Shown here one piece after another: positions 18,419-28,151 of a stretch of DNA of 64,000 nucleotides. The DNA comes from Methanosarcina mazei S-6. GTDB taxonomy: Archaea > Halobacteriota > Methanosarcinia > Methanosarcinales > Methanosarcinaceae. The stretch spans positions 1,364,001 through 1,428,000 of the forward strand of contig NZ_CP009512.1 in the NCBI RefSeq assembly GCF_000970205.1, written 5' to 3'. Positions within the stretch are counted from its first letter, which is position 1. The number at the start of each line of letters is the position of its first letter. Made by a program: the position numbers and the translations under genes. A model generated the notes under the pieces. That model was not told the DNA's origin. It saw nothing but the letters and a program-made list of their open reading frames with translations, and made no database searches.

Positions 18419-20425
18419 TTAGTTCAACCACAGGGTTTGGTACGGCTCAAGAGAAACGATTAATTTTTCACATTTTAAACAAACGTTTATTTTTTCACGG
18501 TTAATAAGATTGACCATACATGTCGTTTTATTGATCTTTTCAGCTAAATCATTTAATAATGTAAGAGAAGTCTCCAATTCTTCTCCAGATAAATTATTTA
18601 CAATGATTACATACTGATCATCACTATCTATCAGATAGGAAAAAATCTCTTTTTTGTCTGATTCTAACCTGGATAATTTTCCTCTTCCTAAAACAGGTAT
18701 CCCTTTTCGCACTTCTATTAAGTTCCTGACTGTTTTGTAGATTATATTATCTTTCTTTGAACTATAGAAGTCGCTCTTTAAAATAGGACCACGGTTAATA
18801 TCACGGCTATCAAAACAGCTTAAGTTTATATTTATTTTATTTAGAATTTCCTTACGCTTTTTTTCGGCTTTTTTTCCATATTCCGTGTTGTTTTTGGCTC
18901 CAATTTCATCTCCATAGTAAATCACAGGTATCCCGGGGAGAGAAAGAAGTATAGCAAAAGCAAGTTTGATTTTCGCGGGATTTTCGTCTAAGAAATTAGC
19001 CATTCTGCCGCTAATTCCAAGACCCTTAAATTCTTCACCTTTTGAAATTAATGAACCATAAATAATTTCTCGAGTACTAATATCAGCCATTTCAACGGTC
19101 AATTCATCATGTACTCTTAAAAATTGAGCCCATGCGGTGGATTCCGGGATAGCAGGAGTTTCCTCATGTACATTCCAAAAAAATTCATTATTTTCTGTAA
19201 TCAGACTTGCCCAAATCGCAGGCATATGAGGGAAATTGTAAGCAACCTGAACCCCATCTGTTCGAGTTAAATTTTCGCCTCCATAAATATTAAAGGTGCG
19301 TTCTTTACCAAAATATTTAAGAACCTCTTCCGGGGGCTCACAAGCTTCAGCGTGGAAAATCGATCTGGGGCCGATTGCCTGATTAAATGAACTTAGAATT
19401 TTGATAATACAGTGGGTCTTTGGTTGATTTTCAGCATTTGTACCCTTTTCTTTTATAAGAAAAGGGATAGCGTCTAATCTAAATATATCTATACCTTTAT
19501 TGCTCCAAAAACCTATCATTTTCTCCAAGACATAGTAAAGAACTTCAGGATTTTCCCAGTTTATATCAAGCTGGAAAGGATAAAAAGTATGATAGAAATA
19601 ATAATCCTCTCCACCAATGCTGATTTTTCTATAGTGAGTTTCTTCACAGGCATCAGTAAAAATCATCCTCCTTTCTGATGGAGGGGTCCAGTCTTCTTCA
19701 ATATATTTAATTATCGTACCGTCCTGCGAACGTTCATACTCCGGTGGTTCTTTTCGAAATATGAAATAACCCAGTTTACTGACATCACCGTTTAAAGCGT
19801 CCTGGAACCATTCATGCTGGTCCGAAAAATGATTCAATACTAAATCTGCCTGGATTTTAAACCCATATTTTTTCGCTTCTCCTATAAACTGATCAAATTC
19901 ATCCATCCCACCAAGGTCTTCTCTAATTTTTTGAGGGTCTCGAACATCAAAGCCCGCGTCGCCCATCGGAGAATCCATAAACGGCAAAATATAAAGTGTT
20001 GTTACTCCCAGATCTTTAAGATAAGGGAGCATTTCTATTAAATCTTTAAATGTATTGGCAGCATTTTCATTTTTTACGCCAAATTGATCTGCATAAAACG
20101 TGTACATTATTTCATCTTTATACCAGCTGCTATCTCTTGTGATATCTTCCATTTTTAAAGAAGCTGTACGTTCCGATCTAATTCTTTCAATAATTTCCAG
20201 GATATTTGCAAACATCTCATCTACTTTGTCTTCTCCATAGACCTTTTCCAATGCTGGTTTAATATCAATTTCAAGTTGTTTTAAAAAGGTTATGAGTTCT
20301 GGTTCGGCTCTTTCAATAATTTCCAGAGAGTTTGCAAACATCTCAACTATGCTGTCTTCTCCATAGACTTTTTCCAATGCCGGTTCAAAATCTATCTCAT
20401 TTTGTTTTGGAATTTCGTGTGCCAT
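18419..20425 (-). CDS. GH13 alpha-amylase-family enzyme with duplicated N-terminal module
   Basis: This 668-residue glycoside hydrolase family 13 protein may be related to trehalose synthases. The catalytic barrel starts near residue 100 (WYKDEIMYTFYADQFGV). Conserved regions are DLVLNHFSDQHEW, GIDIFRLDAIPFL (nucleophile Asp), IFHAEACEPPEE (acid/base Glu) and FLRVHDELT (transition-state His-Asp). The ending is a beta-sandwich (YVIIVNNLSGEE). Residues 11-90 are two copies of a roughly 42-residue helical module (PALEKVYGED...MFANxLEIIER). No signal peptide is visible, so it is cytoplasmic. The exact activity (trehalose synthase, amylase or phosphorylase-like) cannot be decided by eye. The ribosome site AGAGAGGAT fits the ATG. 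Confidence 0.85.
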   Translation of the reverse strand: MAHEIPKQNEIDFEPALEKVYGEDSIVEMFANSLEIIERAEPELITFLKQLEIDIKPALEKVYGEDKVDEMFANILEIIERIRSERTASLKMEDITRDSSWYKDEIMYTFYADQFGVKNENAANTFKDLIEMLPYLKDLGVTTLYILPFMDSPMGDAGFDVRDPQKIREDLGGMDEFDQFIGEAKKYGFKIQADLVLNHFSDQHEWFQDALNGDVSKLGYFIFRKEPPEYERSQDGTIIKYIEEDWTPPSERRMIFTDACEETHYRKISIGGEDYYFYHTFYPFQLDINWENPEVLYYVLEKMIGFWSNKGIDIFRLDAIPFLIKEKGTNAENQPKTHCIIKILSSFNQAIGPRSIFHAEACEPPEEVLKYFGKERTFNIYGGENLTRTDGVQVAYNFPHMPAIWASLITENNEFFWNVHEETPAIPESTAWAQFLRVHDELTVEMADISTREIIYGSLISKGEEFKGLGISGRMANFLDENPAKIKLAFAILLSLPGIPVIYYGDEIGAKNNTEYGKKAEKKRKEILNKININLSCFDSRDINRGPILKSDFYSSKKDNIIYKTVRNLIEVRKGIPVLGRGKLSRLESDKKEIFSYLIDSDDQYVIIVNNLSGEELETSLTLLNDLAEKINKTTCMVNLINREKINVCLKCEKLIVSLEPYQTLWLN

Positions 20426-20820
20426 CAGACATCCTCTCTCGAGATCGGTGCAAAATCAAACAAACCCACGATAATCGCCTATATTTTGTATTAGATTCCA
20501 GTTCTCTTATTCGATCCTCTCAGGTATTATAAGACAACAAAAATACAAAAATAACTATGTTTCTTTATTACGTACTTCTTAATGTATTTATTTATTTTTT
20601 TATTATTGTCTGATGCTGGATGCTAATGTTTTTTTATCTGATTTGCGGCTGGTTGTGCGAATGTTGGGGTAATTTTCCAGAGGAGATTATATTTGGAATG
20701 TAAACGATACCAGAAAACATTATTTACTATTTATATGATGATAAAAACGAAAAAAAGAATAAAACGGTTTTCTTTTACGATAATATTCCGACTGAAACAG
20801 AAACGACTATAGACATTTAG
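20426..20820. other. AT-rich intergenic region, nothing seen
   Basis: This lies upstream of the GH13 gene. I see no coding frame, and only AT-rich sequence that may hold that gene's promoter. Confidence 0.4.
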
Positions 20821-21248
20821 CGGACAGGCCCATACGCATGGCCAAAATTTGAGACAGAATCCAATCTTCCCGTGATTCCTGAAAATCGTGGCGTCCACTT
20901 GTTGACCTCTGTATAAGAAACTGGTTACATAATCTATGTGGCAGGAATTACACGCCGGTCTATACCCACACGTTTCCACAAGCATACCAGGAAATACCTG
21001 AGCGGGGATTAAACAGTCTTGGACATATCTGCCGTGAAATACAGGGTCAGAAAAGAGATATGGCATGGATGGGGCTGGACGCCAGAGAAACTCAATGAGT
21101 ACGAGCGCAGGAAAAAAGCGAGCTGGCGGCGGCTGCTAGAAAACAACTGGCGGCATTTCGCATTTTCGTAGAAGACGTAGGGGAGCCTCGGGTCCTTGAG
21201 CGAATCTAAGCGACAATCATGAATACCCTCTACGAAAAATTGAATTAA
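20821..21248 (+). pseudogene. Decayed GIY-YIG-like protein gene
   Basis: One frame from 20821 reads WPKFETESNLPVIPENRGVH, a stop at 20914, then TGYIIYVAGITRRSIPTRF, HKHTRKYLSGD, a stop at 21010, and EIWHGWGWTPEKLNEYERRK. A frameshift near 21117 then leads to ARKQLAAFRIFVEDVGEPRV, one more stop, and the end at 21248. The order of strands (GV-LLT, then GYIIYVAGITRR) suggests a GIY-YIG-type fold. The first two stops fall where Tyr codons would be expected (TAA). No start codon can be assigned. Confidence 0.6.
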
Positions 21249-21384
21249 ACATGAACAAGCAGCCGGCAATAAAGATGAAAGATAAAGATATAGATAAAGT
21301 TCCAATGGAACATAGAGTCTTCAATTTTCTAGAGATGACCGGAAAAAAAGGTCGATGCTAAAAAAAGGATAAATGGAAAATCAG

Positions 21385-22032
21385 TTAATAGAGTTTGTAA
21401 AGCTTGAAAAAAGTCTTTGTCCTTGATGGATCACTAAAAAAATATTTTACTTTTTCAGTGCAATATAAAAATGTATACCACGTATTACCATTTCTACTAT
21501 ACGCACTTTTTTTATCTTCACAGTGTTTTATATCCCCAATATCGTAAATCTGGACTTTTCCCAGACTGTCTATCCCCACCTGAAGCCACCCTGCAACCTC
21601 ATAGCCCGCTTCGCTAAGCTCGACCAGATTTTCTCGAAACTCGAAAAGTTGTTCATCTGATAGCTTTATTAAATCTGATAAAGAAGTTTTTAATTTGGGT
21701 CGAACTAATCCTAAATAGTCCTCTCCGCTTGCTGTTTTTACTCCAAGCTTTACAACTCGAGTAGGGATAATAATTTTCAGTTTTTTAAGTTTGTTGTAAG
21801 TTTCGATTTCTTTAAGAAGCAGCACCCTAAATAACTTAGTTCTTGTATCAATATCTTGCATTTTTTCAGTATCAGTATAAGGTATGAACCGTTTTGGTAC
21901 TTTGATCACAAGATTAGGATTATTATCGAGTTCATAAACTATACCAGCACCGCCAAAGCCCAACTCCTTAGAGCCGAATTTAATATCAGGATTACTGTCA
22001 AACCACGCCCTGTCCTCGGGTGAAAAGTCCAT
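21385..22032 (-). CDS. Protein kinase-fold protein, catalytic residues incomplete
   Basis: This 215-residue protein begins with a kinase-like N-lobe: a glycine-rich loop LGFGGAGIVYEL (about 24-35) and a Lys in NLVIKVPKRF (about 42-50). The C-lobe part is short. The stretch SLGKVQIYDIGDIKHC could correspond to the metal-binding DFG region, but no HRD-type catalytic loop is evident. It could be a small kinase, a pseudokinase or a phage-related kinase. It stands alone. A purine-rich AAGGATAAGGA precedes the ATG. Confidence 0.55.
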   Translation of the reverse strand: MDFSPEDRAWFDSNPDIKFGSKELGFGGAGIVYELDNNPNLVIKVPKRFIPYTDTEKMQDIDTRTKLFRVLLLKEIETYNKLKKLKIIIPTRVVKLGVKTASGEDYLGLVRPKLKTSLSDLIKLSDEQLFEFRENLVELSEAGYEVAGWLQVGIDSLGKVQIYDIGDIKHCEDKKSAYSRNGNTWYTFLYCTEKVKYFFSDPSRTKTFFKLYKLY

Positions 22033-22470
22033 TCCTTATCCTTCCATATTAGCTTCTAACATTGGGGGATACGTCGGTCTCGGGAGCTCTTCCAGAATCC
22101 GTTATCTTATCTTCTCGTTTTCATCATGCTTAAGGAATGAAGAAAATATAATTTCAAACCATTATATGCTGATTTGTCTGTGATATGACTTGAAAATTGG
22201 GATTATAAAGCTATTTCCAGAGTGGAAATTTGAAGTTGTTTTCTACCACTCCTTAAAATTATAGATATAAACGAACTGTAAAAAAGAACTGTAAAAATAT
22301 TAAGGTTCAATTAGAATCTGGTGTAAGTGCTGCAATTCAAACGCAATAACCTCCATACGGATAATCTCCGAACCTTCCTTTGATCTTTTGCGGGCGACCC
22401 TCTTATAGTTAAGATCAACATAGGAATTCAACATAGGAATTTAGACACTGAATAAAGTCCATATACCAGG
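22033..22470. other. Intergenic region, no gene seen
   Basis: This lies upstream of the kinase-fold gene. It carries a short tandem duplication, CAACATAGGAATT, near 22416-22441. I see no coding frame or RNA gene. Confidence 0.4.
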
Positions 22471-22677
22471 AAACATTAGAAATAGAAAGAAAAAGAAGAG
22501 AGAAAGTCCGATAAAGGTAGATGGAATGAGTTCAAAAAGAAGAGTATGATCGAAAATTTCTTTAGCTGGATAGAGGCATGTAAAAAGGTGTTTACAAGGT
22601 ATGAAATAAAAGAAATATCCTACCTGGGAGTTATAATATTAGCAGCAATAATGAGATTAAATCAAGTTTTGGGATGA
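22471..22677 (+). pseudogene. 3' remnant of an IS5/IS4-type transposase
   Basis: The frame ending at 22677 reads SDKGRWNEFKKKSMIENFF, then SWIEACKKVFTRYEIK and the hydrophobic C-terminus YLGVIILAAIMRLNQVLG. This is the typical end of DDE transposases of the IS5/IS4 groups found in Methanosarcina (Glu of the DDE triad in IENFFSWIE). The rest of the element is missing. It abuts the 3' end of the interrupted sensor kinase gene. Confidence 0.65.
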
Positions 22678-22709
22678 TCTCAATATGGATGATCTCAATA
22701 TAAATGATA

Positions 22710-22849
22710 TTATTCAATTGATTGTTTGATTCCTTGCGCAGATGACTGATTATCTCTATCTGTCACCGTAAAACGCACAGAGAATTCTGTCCCATTGTCT
22801 CTTTTCAATTCAAGCTCGCCATCAAGCTGGTCTACAAGGGAAGTTACTA
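22710..22849 (-). pseudogene. 3' end of the MITE-interrupted sensor kinase
   Basis: Beyond the MITE the kinase frame resumes: LVTSLVDQLDGELELKRDNG, then TEFSVRFTVTDRD, and a stop at 22710. This is the last 45 residues of the HATPase_c domain. Joined to the upstream part by deleting the MITE and one TA, the full protein would be about 974 residues counted from the first ATG (25740). Confidence 0.85.
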
Positions 22850-22953
22850 GTGTCATGACAATTTAATTATTGAGCATAATTTATAGTATTTCTATGTCAA
22901 TACATAACGATTCTTAACTTATAAAATGACCAAAAACTAAATGTTCATGACAC
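22850..22953. mobile_element. 104-bp MITE inserted in a sensor kinase gene
   Basis: The ends are inverted repeats: GTGTCATGA on the left and TCATGACAC on the right, with imperfect extension inward. TA flanks both sides (22848-22849 and 22954-22955), giving a TA target duplication as in IS630/Tc1-type elements. It has no coding capacity. It places an in-frame TGA after residue 931 of the kinase. Confidence 0.85.
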
Positions 22954-25725
22954 TAGCTGCATGCCAAGAGTGTCAATACTTTCCATATCGAATTTTTCAG
23001 GAATGCCCACGCCATTATCTGAAACGGTCAGAACGAAATTGGTAATCTTACAGTCTTCGTTTATGCTTTTTGTACATTCTCCGTTTTCTTCTTTATACAG
23101 TTCTATCCGGATTTCTCCTTCCTTTCTATCGGGAAATGCATGTTTAAGAGAGTTCGAAACAAGTTCATTGACAATCATTCCTAAAGGAACTGCAGTGTCC
23201 ATATCAAAGAATGCATTTTCCTCCAGATTCATCTTCAAGTTAATATCGAGATTTCCGACTACATAAGTCTGTAGAAGGTTCTCAGCAAGTTCCTCAATAT
23301 AGGATGAGAAGTTCAAAGTTTCGAACCCTTCACCTTTGTACAGTTCCTCGTGTATCAGAGCCATGGATATAACTCTGTCCTGGCTTTCTCTGAAAGCTTT
23401 AAGGACTTCGGAATCCTGAATACACCCTCTGTTATTGAATCTCTCAGCCGTAAGATCCAGGAGGGAAGAAATAACTTGCAGGTTATTTTTTATCCTGTGA
23501 TGAATTTCCTTCTGGCGGGCAATGTCCATTTTTGCCAGAGCTTCCTCTGCCTGCTTGCGCTCTGTGATGTCGCTGGAGGCACCGAACCATTCAATTATTT
23601 CGCCATTCTTATCGAGAAGCGGAACTGCACGTGAGGAAGTCCATCCAATGCTGCCGTCTGCTTGCCTGACCCGATGCTCCAGTTCGAAAATGCTTTTCGT
23701 CCGAATGGCTTCATTGATGACGGCTGTCACGTATGGCTGGTCTTCCGGGAGGATATATTCCTGAAGCCAGGTGGGGTTCAGGTTTTCCGTGTCGGAAAGA
23801 AAACCCCGGCCACAAAGCCGGTTCATACATCTCCAATCCGGGCTCATGCGGTATATCACTTCCGAACTGGCTGTCACAAGAGCGCGGAAGCGCTCCTCAC
23901 TCTTCCGTAAAACCTCATCTGCCCGCTTGCGCTCAGTAATATCTCTGGCAATAGTTGAAACCGCCATAAGTTCTCCAGAAGAACTGAAAACTGGAGAAAG
24001 AGTTACTGAAACATTTATTAATGTGCCGTCTTTTCTTAATCGTAAAGTTTCGTAGTATCTTATTTTCTCGTTATTTTTAACTCTCTCAATCAGCTTTTTT
24101 ATTTCCCCTTTTAAATTCTCTGGCTCAAGTGTTGAGACATTTTTCCCCAGAATCTCTTCAGCCGAATAACCATATACCTGCTCTGCTCCTTTATTCCAGC
24201 TGGTAACAATGCCTTTAAGAGATTGTGAAAAAATAGAATCATCTGATGACTCCACAACGTTTGCCAGGTGCTGAATTTTTTCTTCTCCTTTTATATGTTC
24301 GGTAATATCCTGGATTATCCCTCTAATCCGAACAGGGGTATTCTTCTCACTAAAAACAACTTTGCTTTGAGAATGGACTACTCGTTCTTCTCCATTAGCT
24401 GATACAATCCTATAATTAATATCAAAGGAACCTTCGTTTAGAGCTTTTTTAACGGCTTTATCTACATAGTCTCGATCTTCTGGATGTACATAATCTAAGA
24501 ATGTATCATAAGTCATTTCAAATTCTTGAGGTTTAAGTCCAAAAATACGATACAATTCATCAGACCAGTACAATTTATCAGTTGCAAGATTCCTATCCCA
24601 ATTTCCAAGGTGAGATATTCTCTGAGCTTCAGCAAGGCCTTTTTCGCTTCTTTTTAATGCCTCCTCGGCCTGCTTTTGCTTGTCGATGTCCTGGATAACA
24701 GTAATAATGCCTTTGATCTCCCCAGACTTGTTGCGGAAAGGTACAGAGCTTACGCGAGTCCAGATTTCTAGCCCACCGTCGAAAGTATAGAGAAAATCTA
24801 ACCCTGGAGTTACGTTCTCGCCTTTAAGTGCTCTTGCTCCGGGCCATTCGGATTGCGGAATCAGGTGACCATCAGCTCCCCATGTTCGCCAACGCCAGCT
24901 ATTTTCAGAGTCACGCGATGGAATTGAGCCACTCACGAGGTCGCTGAGTAAACTATTGCTGATCAACCGGCGTCCTTGGGGGTCAAAGAGTCCGGTACCT
25001 ACTGGTAGCTGCTCGAGAAAAGCGAAAAGTAATGCTTCACTCTCACGTAGCGCCTCTTCAGCTTTCTTGCGCTCGATAAGCTGTATTTCAGTTTCCACCC
25101 TTGACTTTTGTATTTCCTCGCGAGTCAGAAATTCCCGCCTGCGCCAGAAATGAAGCAGCCAGCTAGATATAACGGCAATGGCATTCACCATTAACATGCT
25201 GAGGAGCACCACAAAGGAAGCTTGTGGCGATACCCTCAGACCGGGTACAATAATTAATGTCTGCCCGATAGTGTACACCAGAGCCATAATAACCTGGTTT
25301 GTAAACCGGTTTGGGATAGCGAGAACTATGATGAAGACCGCGAGGACTGTGACAATTGTATGAGCGACAAAGTTTTCAGGTCGGGTCGAATTAATCGCGA
25401 TGTTGGCAAGCGCGAAAAAAAGAACCCAAAAGAATACAGCCCGGTCATAGGAGTGATAGTTTGAAAGTTCTTTAAGGCTTTTGAGGAACAGGACTGTGTA
25501 CGCAGTAAAAACAAGTCTAAGCGCTAAAAGCGCATAGAATTTACCTGAAAACCCAAGAAAACCATAGTCATTGACCAGAAGAGCTACAAAGGGCAGGAGG
25601 ACCAGAAAAATAAAAATCCGGGCCTGAGATATGTCCTCACCAAAGTTAGCCTGTCGGAAGCGATCCTCCTGCTCCGCACTCAACCCAAATGCCAGCCATT
25701 TCTGGATGCCTCTGACTGAGTTCAT
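22945..25725 (-). pseudogene. Membrane-bound multi-PAS sensor kinase, truncated by MITE
   Basis: The ORF begins at 25740, but the ATG at 25725 is preferred because GGGGT precedes it; this gives 926 residues. There are six membrane helices (about 38-205), PAS (235-355), a PAS_3-like domain (365-485), PAS (490-610), a PAS_3-like domain (615-740), HisKA_2 with KEIHHRIKNN near 750, and HATPase_c from about 830. The frame ends in the MITE just after DTLGMQLV, so the last part of the ATP-binding domain (45 residues) is replaced by one Ser and a stop. The N and G1 boxes remain, but the final strands of the fold are lost, so activity is doubtful. Confidence 0.85.
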
Positions 25726-26086
25726 TTTTTCATACCCCATATTTCAATATAATTAATAAAATGGCTCCAGGCCTGCGCCAGAGTTTATTTACTTCTTTAT
25801 TCAACTAGATTATATATAGTAAACGAGCTTTTGTCAGTCTAGAACATATACGCTCATTTAATAACGCTGATAGCGCCGTATCTATAATTACCACAACAGA
25901 TTAACTTTTAATTATCAGAGCTGGCCCCAAAAACCATTTTTTATCAATCGAAACCCATAAGAAATTTTTGATAGTTAAAAACTCAATCGGTTATCTGGAC
26001 ATCTTAATTCTTGTAAATAAAGATATCGATGCTGAATTCATCGTTTAACCATCTGAATCCCAATCAACTCTTCTGTTCAATGAAAC
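25726..26086. other. Intergenic region between two sensor kinase genes
   Basis: This is the promoter region of the interrupted kinase. A TATA-like element (CTATATATAATC on the minus strand, near 25812) lies about 90 bases before its start. No gene is visible. Confidence 0.35.
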
Positions 26087-27700
26087 TTATCTCTGTACAA
26101 TGAAACTTATCTTGAACTCAGTACCTTTATCTCTTTTTAACTCGATTTCACCGTCTATCTGTTCAACCAGAATATTTACAAGCTGGAGTCCGAGAGAATT
26201 CGAACTCTCGAGACCTATCTCTTCCGGGATTCCTTTCCCGTTATCCGATAGCTCGAGTATGTAATTGAAGCCACTTTTTCCCATACAGTCCTTATCTGAG
26301 ACAGGAATGTCACTCTTAGAGGCAGAATTTTTAGTTCTGAGGAGGTTTATTTGGATTTCACCTTTTCCAGCAGGAAAGGCATGCTTAAAAGAGTTTGAAA
26401 CTAGCTCGTTTACAATAATCCCAAGAGGTATTGCTGTATCCATATCAAGGTCAACCTGCTCAAGGTTCAACTTGAAACTGATGTCCTTATTCCCAATATT
26501 ATATGAACCAAAGAGGTCTGCAGTTAGCTTTCTCAGATAACTTCCAAATTCAAGGGTGTCTATTTTATCTCCTTTATATAACTCTTCGTGAATAAGAGCC
26601 ATAGAGATTACGCGGTTCTGGCTTTCCATAAAAGCTTCGATAACTTCCGAAACTTTACAAACTTCACGGTGAGAAAACTTTTCTTTCTGAAGGTCAAGCA
26701 AGGATGAAATAACCTGCAGATTGTTCTTAATCCTGTGGTGAATTTCTTTTATGCGAGCCTCTTCAATCTTTACCAAAGCTTCTTCTGCTTTTTTACGCTC
26801 GGTGATGTCAACGTCCATCTTGAGTATCATAGGAGAACCGTCAACATCCGTGAACGGAAAATCATAGACATCAATCACGCTTCCATCCGGGATGGTGACT
26901 TCCCAATGGTGGGGTTGACCGGTTTCAAGCACCTTATATGATTCGCAGAATTCACAAGGCTCGGCAAGTCCATGACGATATTCATGACAGCGTCTGCCGC
27001 CTGACTCGCCAAACTTTTCACGGAAACTGCGGTTGGCAAAGGCGACGTGATAGTCAGGTACTAACAGGCATATCATTGCCGGCAGCGTCTCCAGCACGTC
27101 AAAGAGCCGCTGCCTCTCTGCCTGAACTGCCGCATGTGCCTGTTTGGTCTCGGTGATATCTATACCTACCTCCAGGATGAGTGTGGAACCATCTGAATCC
27201 TTGAACGGGTAGTCGTAGATGTCATAATTGCGGCCGTCTGGCCCTGTCCATTCCCAACGATGAGGTAAACCCGTTTTGAGCACCTTGTAGGTTTCACAGT
27301 TTTCGCAGGGTTCAACGCGCTGGAAGAGATATTCATAGCAACGCCGGCCCTCAGACTTGCCGAAGTGCTCTTCAAAGAAATGGTTTGCAAACGGCACCTG
27401 GTAATCCGGGGAGAGCAGTACCACGTAGGCCGGCAATATATCCAGCAATCTGTTCAATTGCTCCCGTCCGGCTTTAACGGCCTCATCAACCTTACAACGC
27501 GCTTCGTTCTCTTTGAGTGCCTCCTCTGGTTTCTTGCGCTCATTAATGTCGCTTTTAAGTTCTTCAGCTTCTGTTAGACATCTTTTCAGGCTCTGTACTT
27601 CGTCTTGTAAAGCGCTATTCTCATCTAATAAGGCGTGATTCTCATCTAACAGTGCCTGATACGATACAGGCTCCTGTTCTTTTGCCCCTTTAGAAAGCAT
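26087..27700 (-). CDS. Sensor histidine kinase with two Cys-motif PAS domains
   Basis: This 537-residue soluble kinase has a coiled coil (about 15-80), PAS (80-195), PAS (200-320), HisKA_2 with KEIHHRIKNN near 330 and HATPase_c (about 420-537) with NELVSNSFKHAF and SDNGKGIP. Both PAS domains carry the same three-Cys motif: GRRCYEY...EPCENC and GRRCHEY...EPCEFC. The cysteines could bind a metal or Fe-S cluster, or act as a thiol redox switch; this is inference. Its kinase core resembles those of the three other HisKA_2 kinases in the window. It lies upstream of the interrupted kinase on the same strand, separated by 0.36 kb. Confidence 0.9.
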   Translation of the reverse strand: MLSKGAKEQEPVSYQALLDENHALLDENSALQDEVQSLKRCLTEAEELKSDINERKKPEEALKENEARCKVDEAVKAGREQLNRLLDILPAYVVLLSPDYQVPFANHFFEEHFGKSEGRRCYEYLFQRVEPCENCETYKVLKTGLPHRWEWTGPDGRNYDIYDYPFKDSDGSTLILEVGIDITETKQAHAAVQAERQRLFDVLETLPAMICLLVPDYHVAFANRSFREKFGESGGRRCHEYRHGLAEPCEFCESYKVLETGQPHHWEVTIPDGSVIDVYDFPFTDVDGSPMILKMDVDITERKKAEEALVKIEEARIKEIHHRIKNNLQVISSLLDLQKEKFSHREVCKVSEVIEAFMESQNRVISMALIHEELYKGDKIDTLEFGSYLRKLTADLFGSYNIGNKDISFKLNLEQVDLDMDTAIPLGIIVNELVSNSFKHAFPAGKGEIQINLLRTKNSASKSDIPVSDKDCMGKSGFNYILELSDNGKGIPEEIGLESSNSLGLQLVNILVEQIDGEIELKRDKGTEFKISFIVQR

Positions 27701-28151
27701 GCTTATAATATCCTTCCAAATGTCAATTATTTTTTATTGATTTGGATTTTCAAAAAAAATTCATAGCTCACATTGCTGAAGGAGGTAGTTTTAGTGCTGC
27801 CGGGTCAGGGAACCTTTCTTAAATTAGTGCCACATAAAAAGAACGTATTCAATGATTGCTTTTTCGATATTCTGAAATTTATGTTAAATTGATCATCTGT
27901 TAATAAAAAGATTTGGATAAAATGGTAACTATTAGTTAGGGCTTCTATTTGAGGATCAAAATAAAGTACAATAGAAGTCGTGGGCAGGGTTGCACTTTAG
28001 ATAGCTGAAGGTTTAATTATATTGATTTCCAAGCCCAACCGCGTAAGTCCTTTTTAATTCAATTTTGCAAAGTATCCCACTCCGGCTACACCTGTCCTGG
28101 GCTAGAGCACTCTGCCACCGAGTTCATTATGTGATCTGGAGTTGGCAATAA
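27701..28151. other. Intergenic region, no gene seen
   Basis: This lies between the regulator gene and the Cys-PAS kinase, both on the minus strand. A slightly GC-richer patch near 28080-28130 does not fold into a tRNA. No coding frame is visible. Confidence 0.35.

Noticed and set aside
20914-21012. In-frame stops considered as pyrrolysine codons
   Set aside because: Both are TAA, not TAG, and a frameshift follows, so the gene is a pseudogene.
21009-21305. 98-codon minus-strand frame
   Set aside because: It is antisense to the GIY-YIG-like pseudogene, which explains the sequence better.
28080-28130. GC-richer patch considered as a tRNA or small RNA
   Set aside because: No cloverleaf, T-loop sequence or stable hairpin could be drawn.
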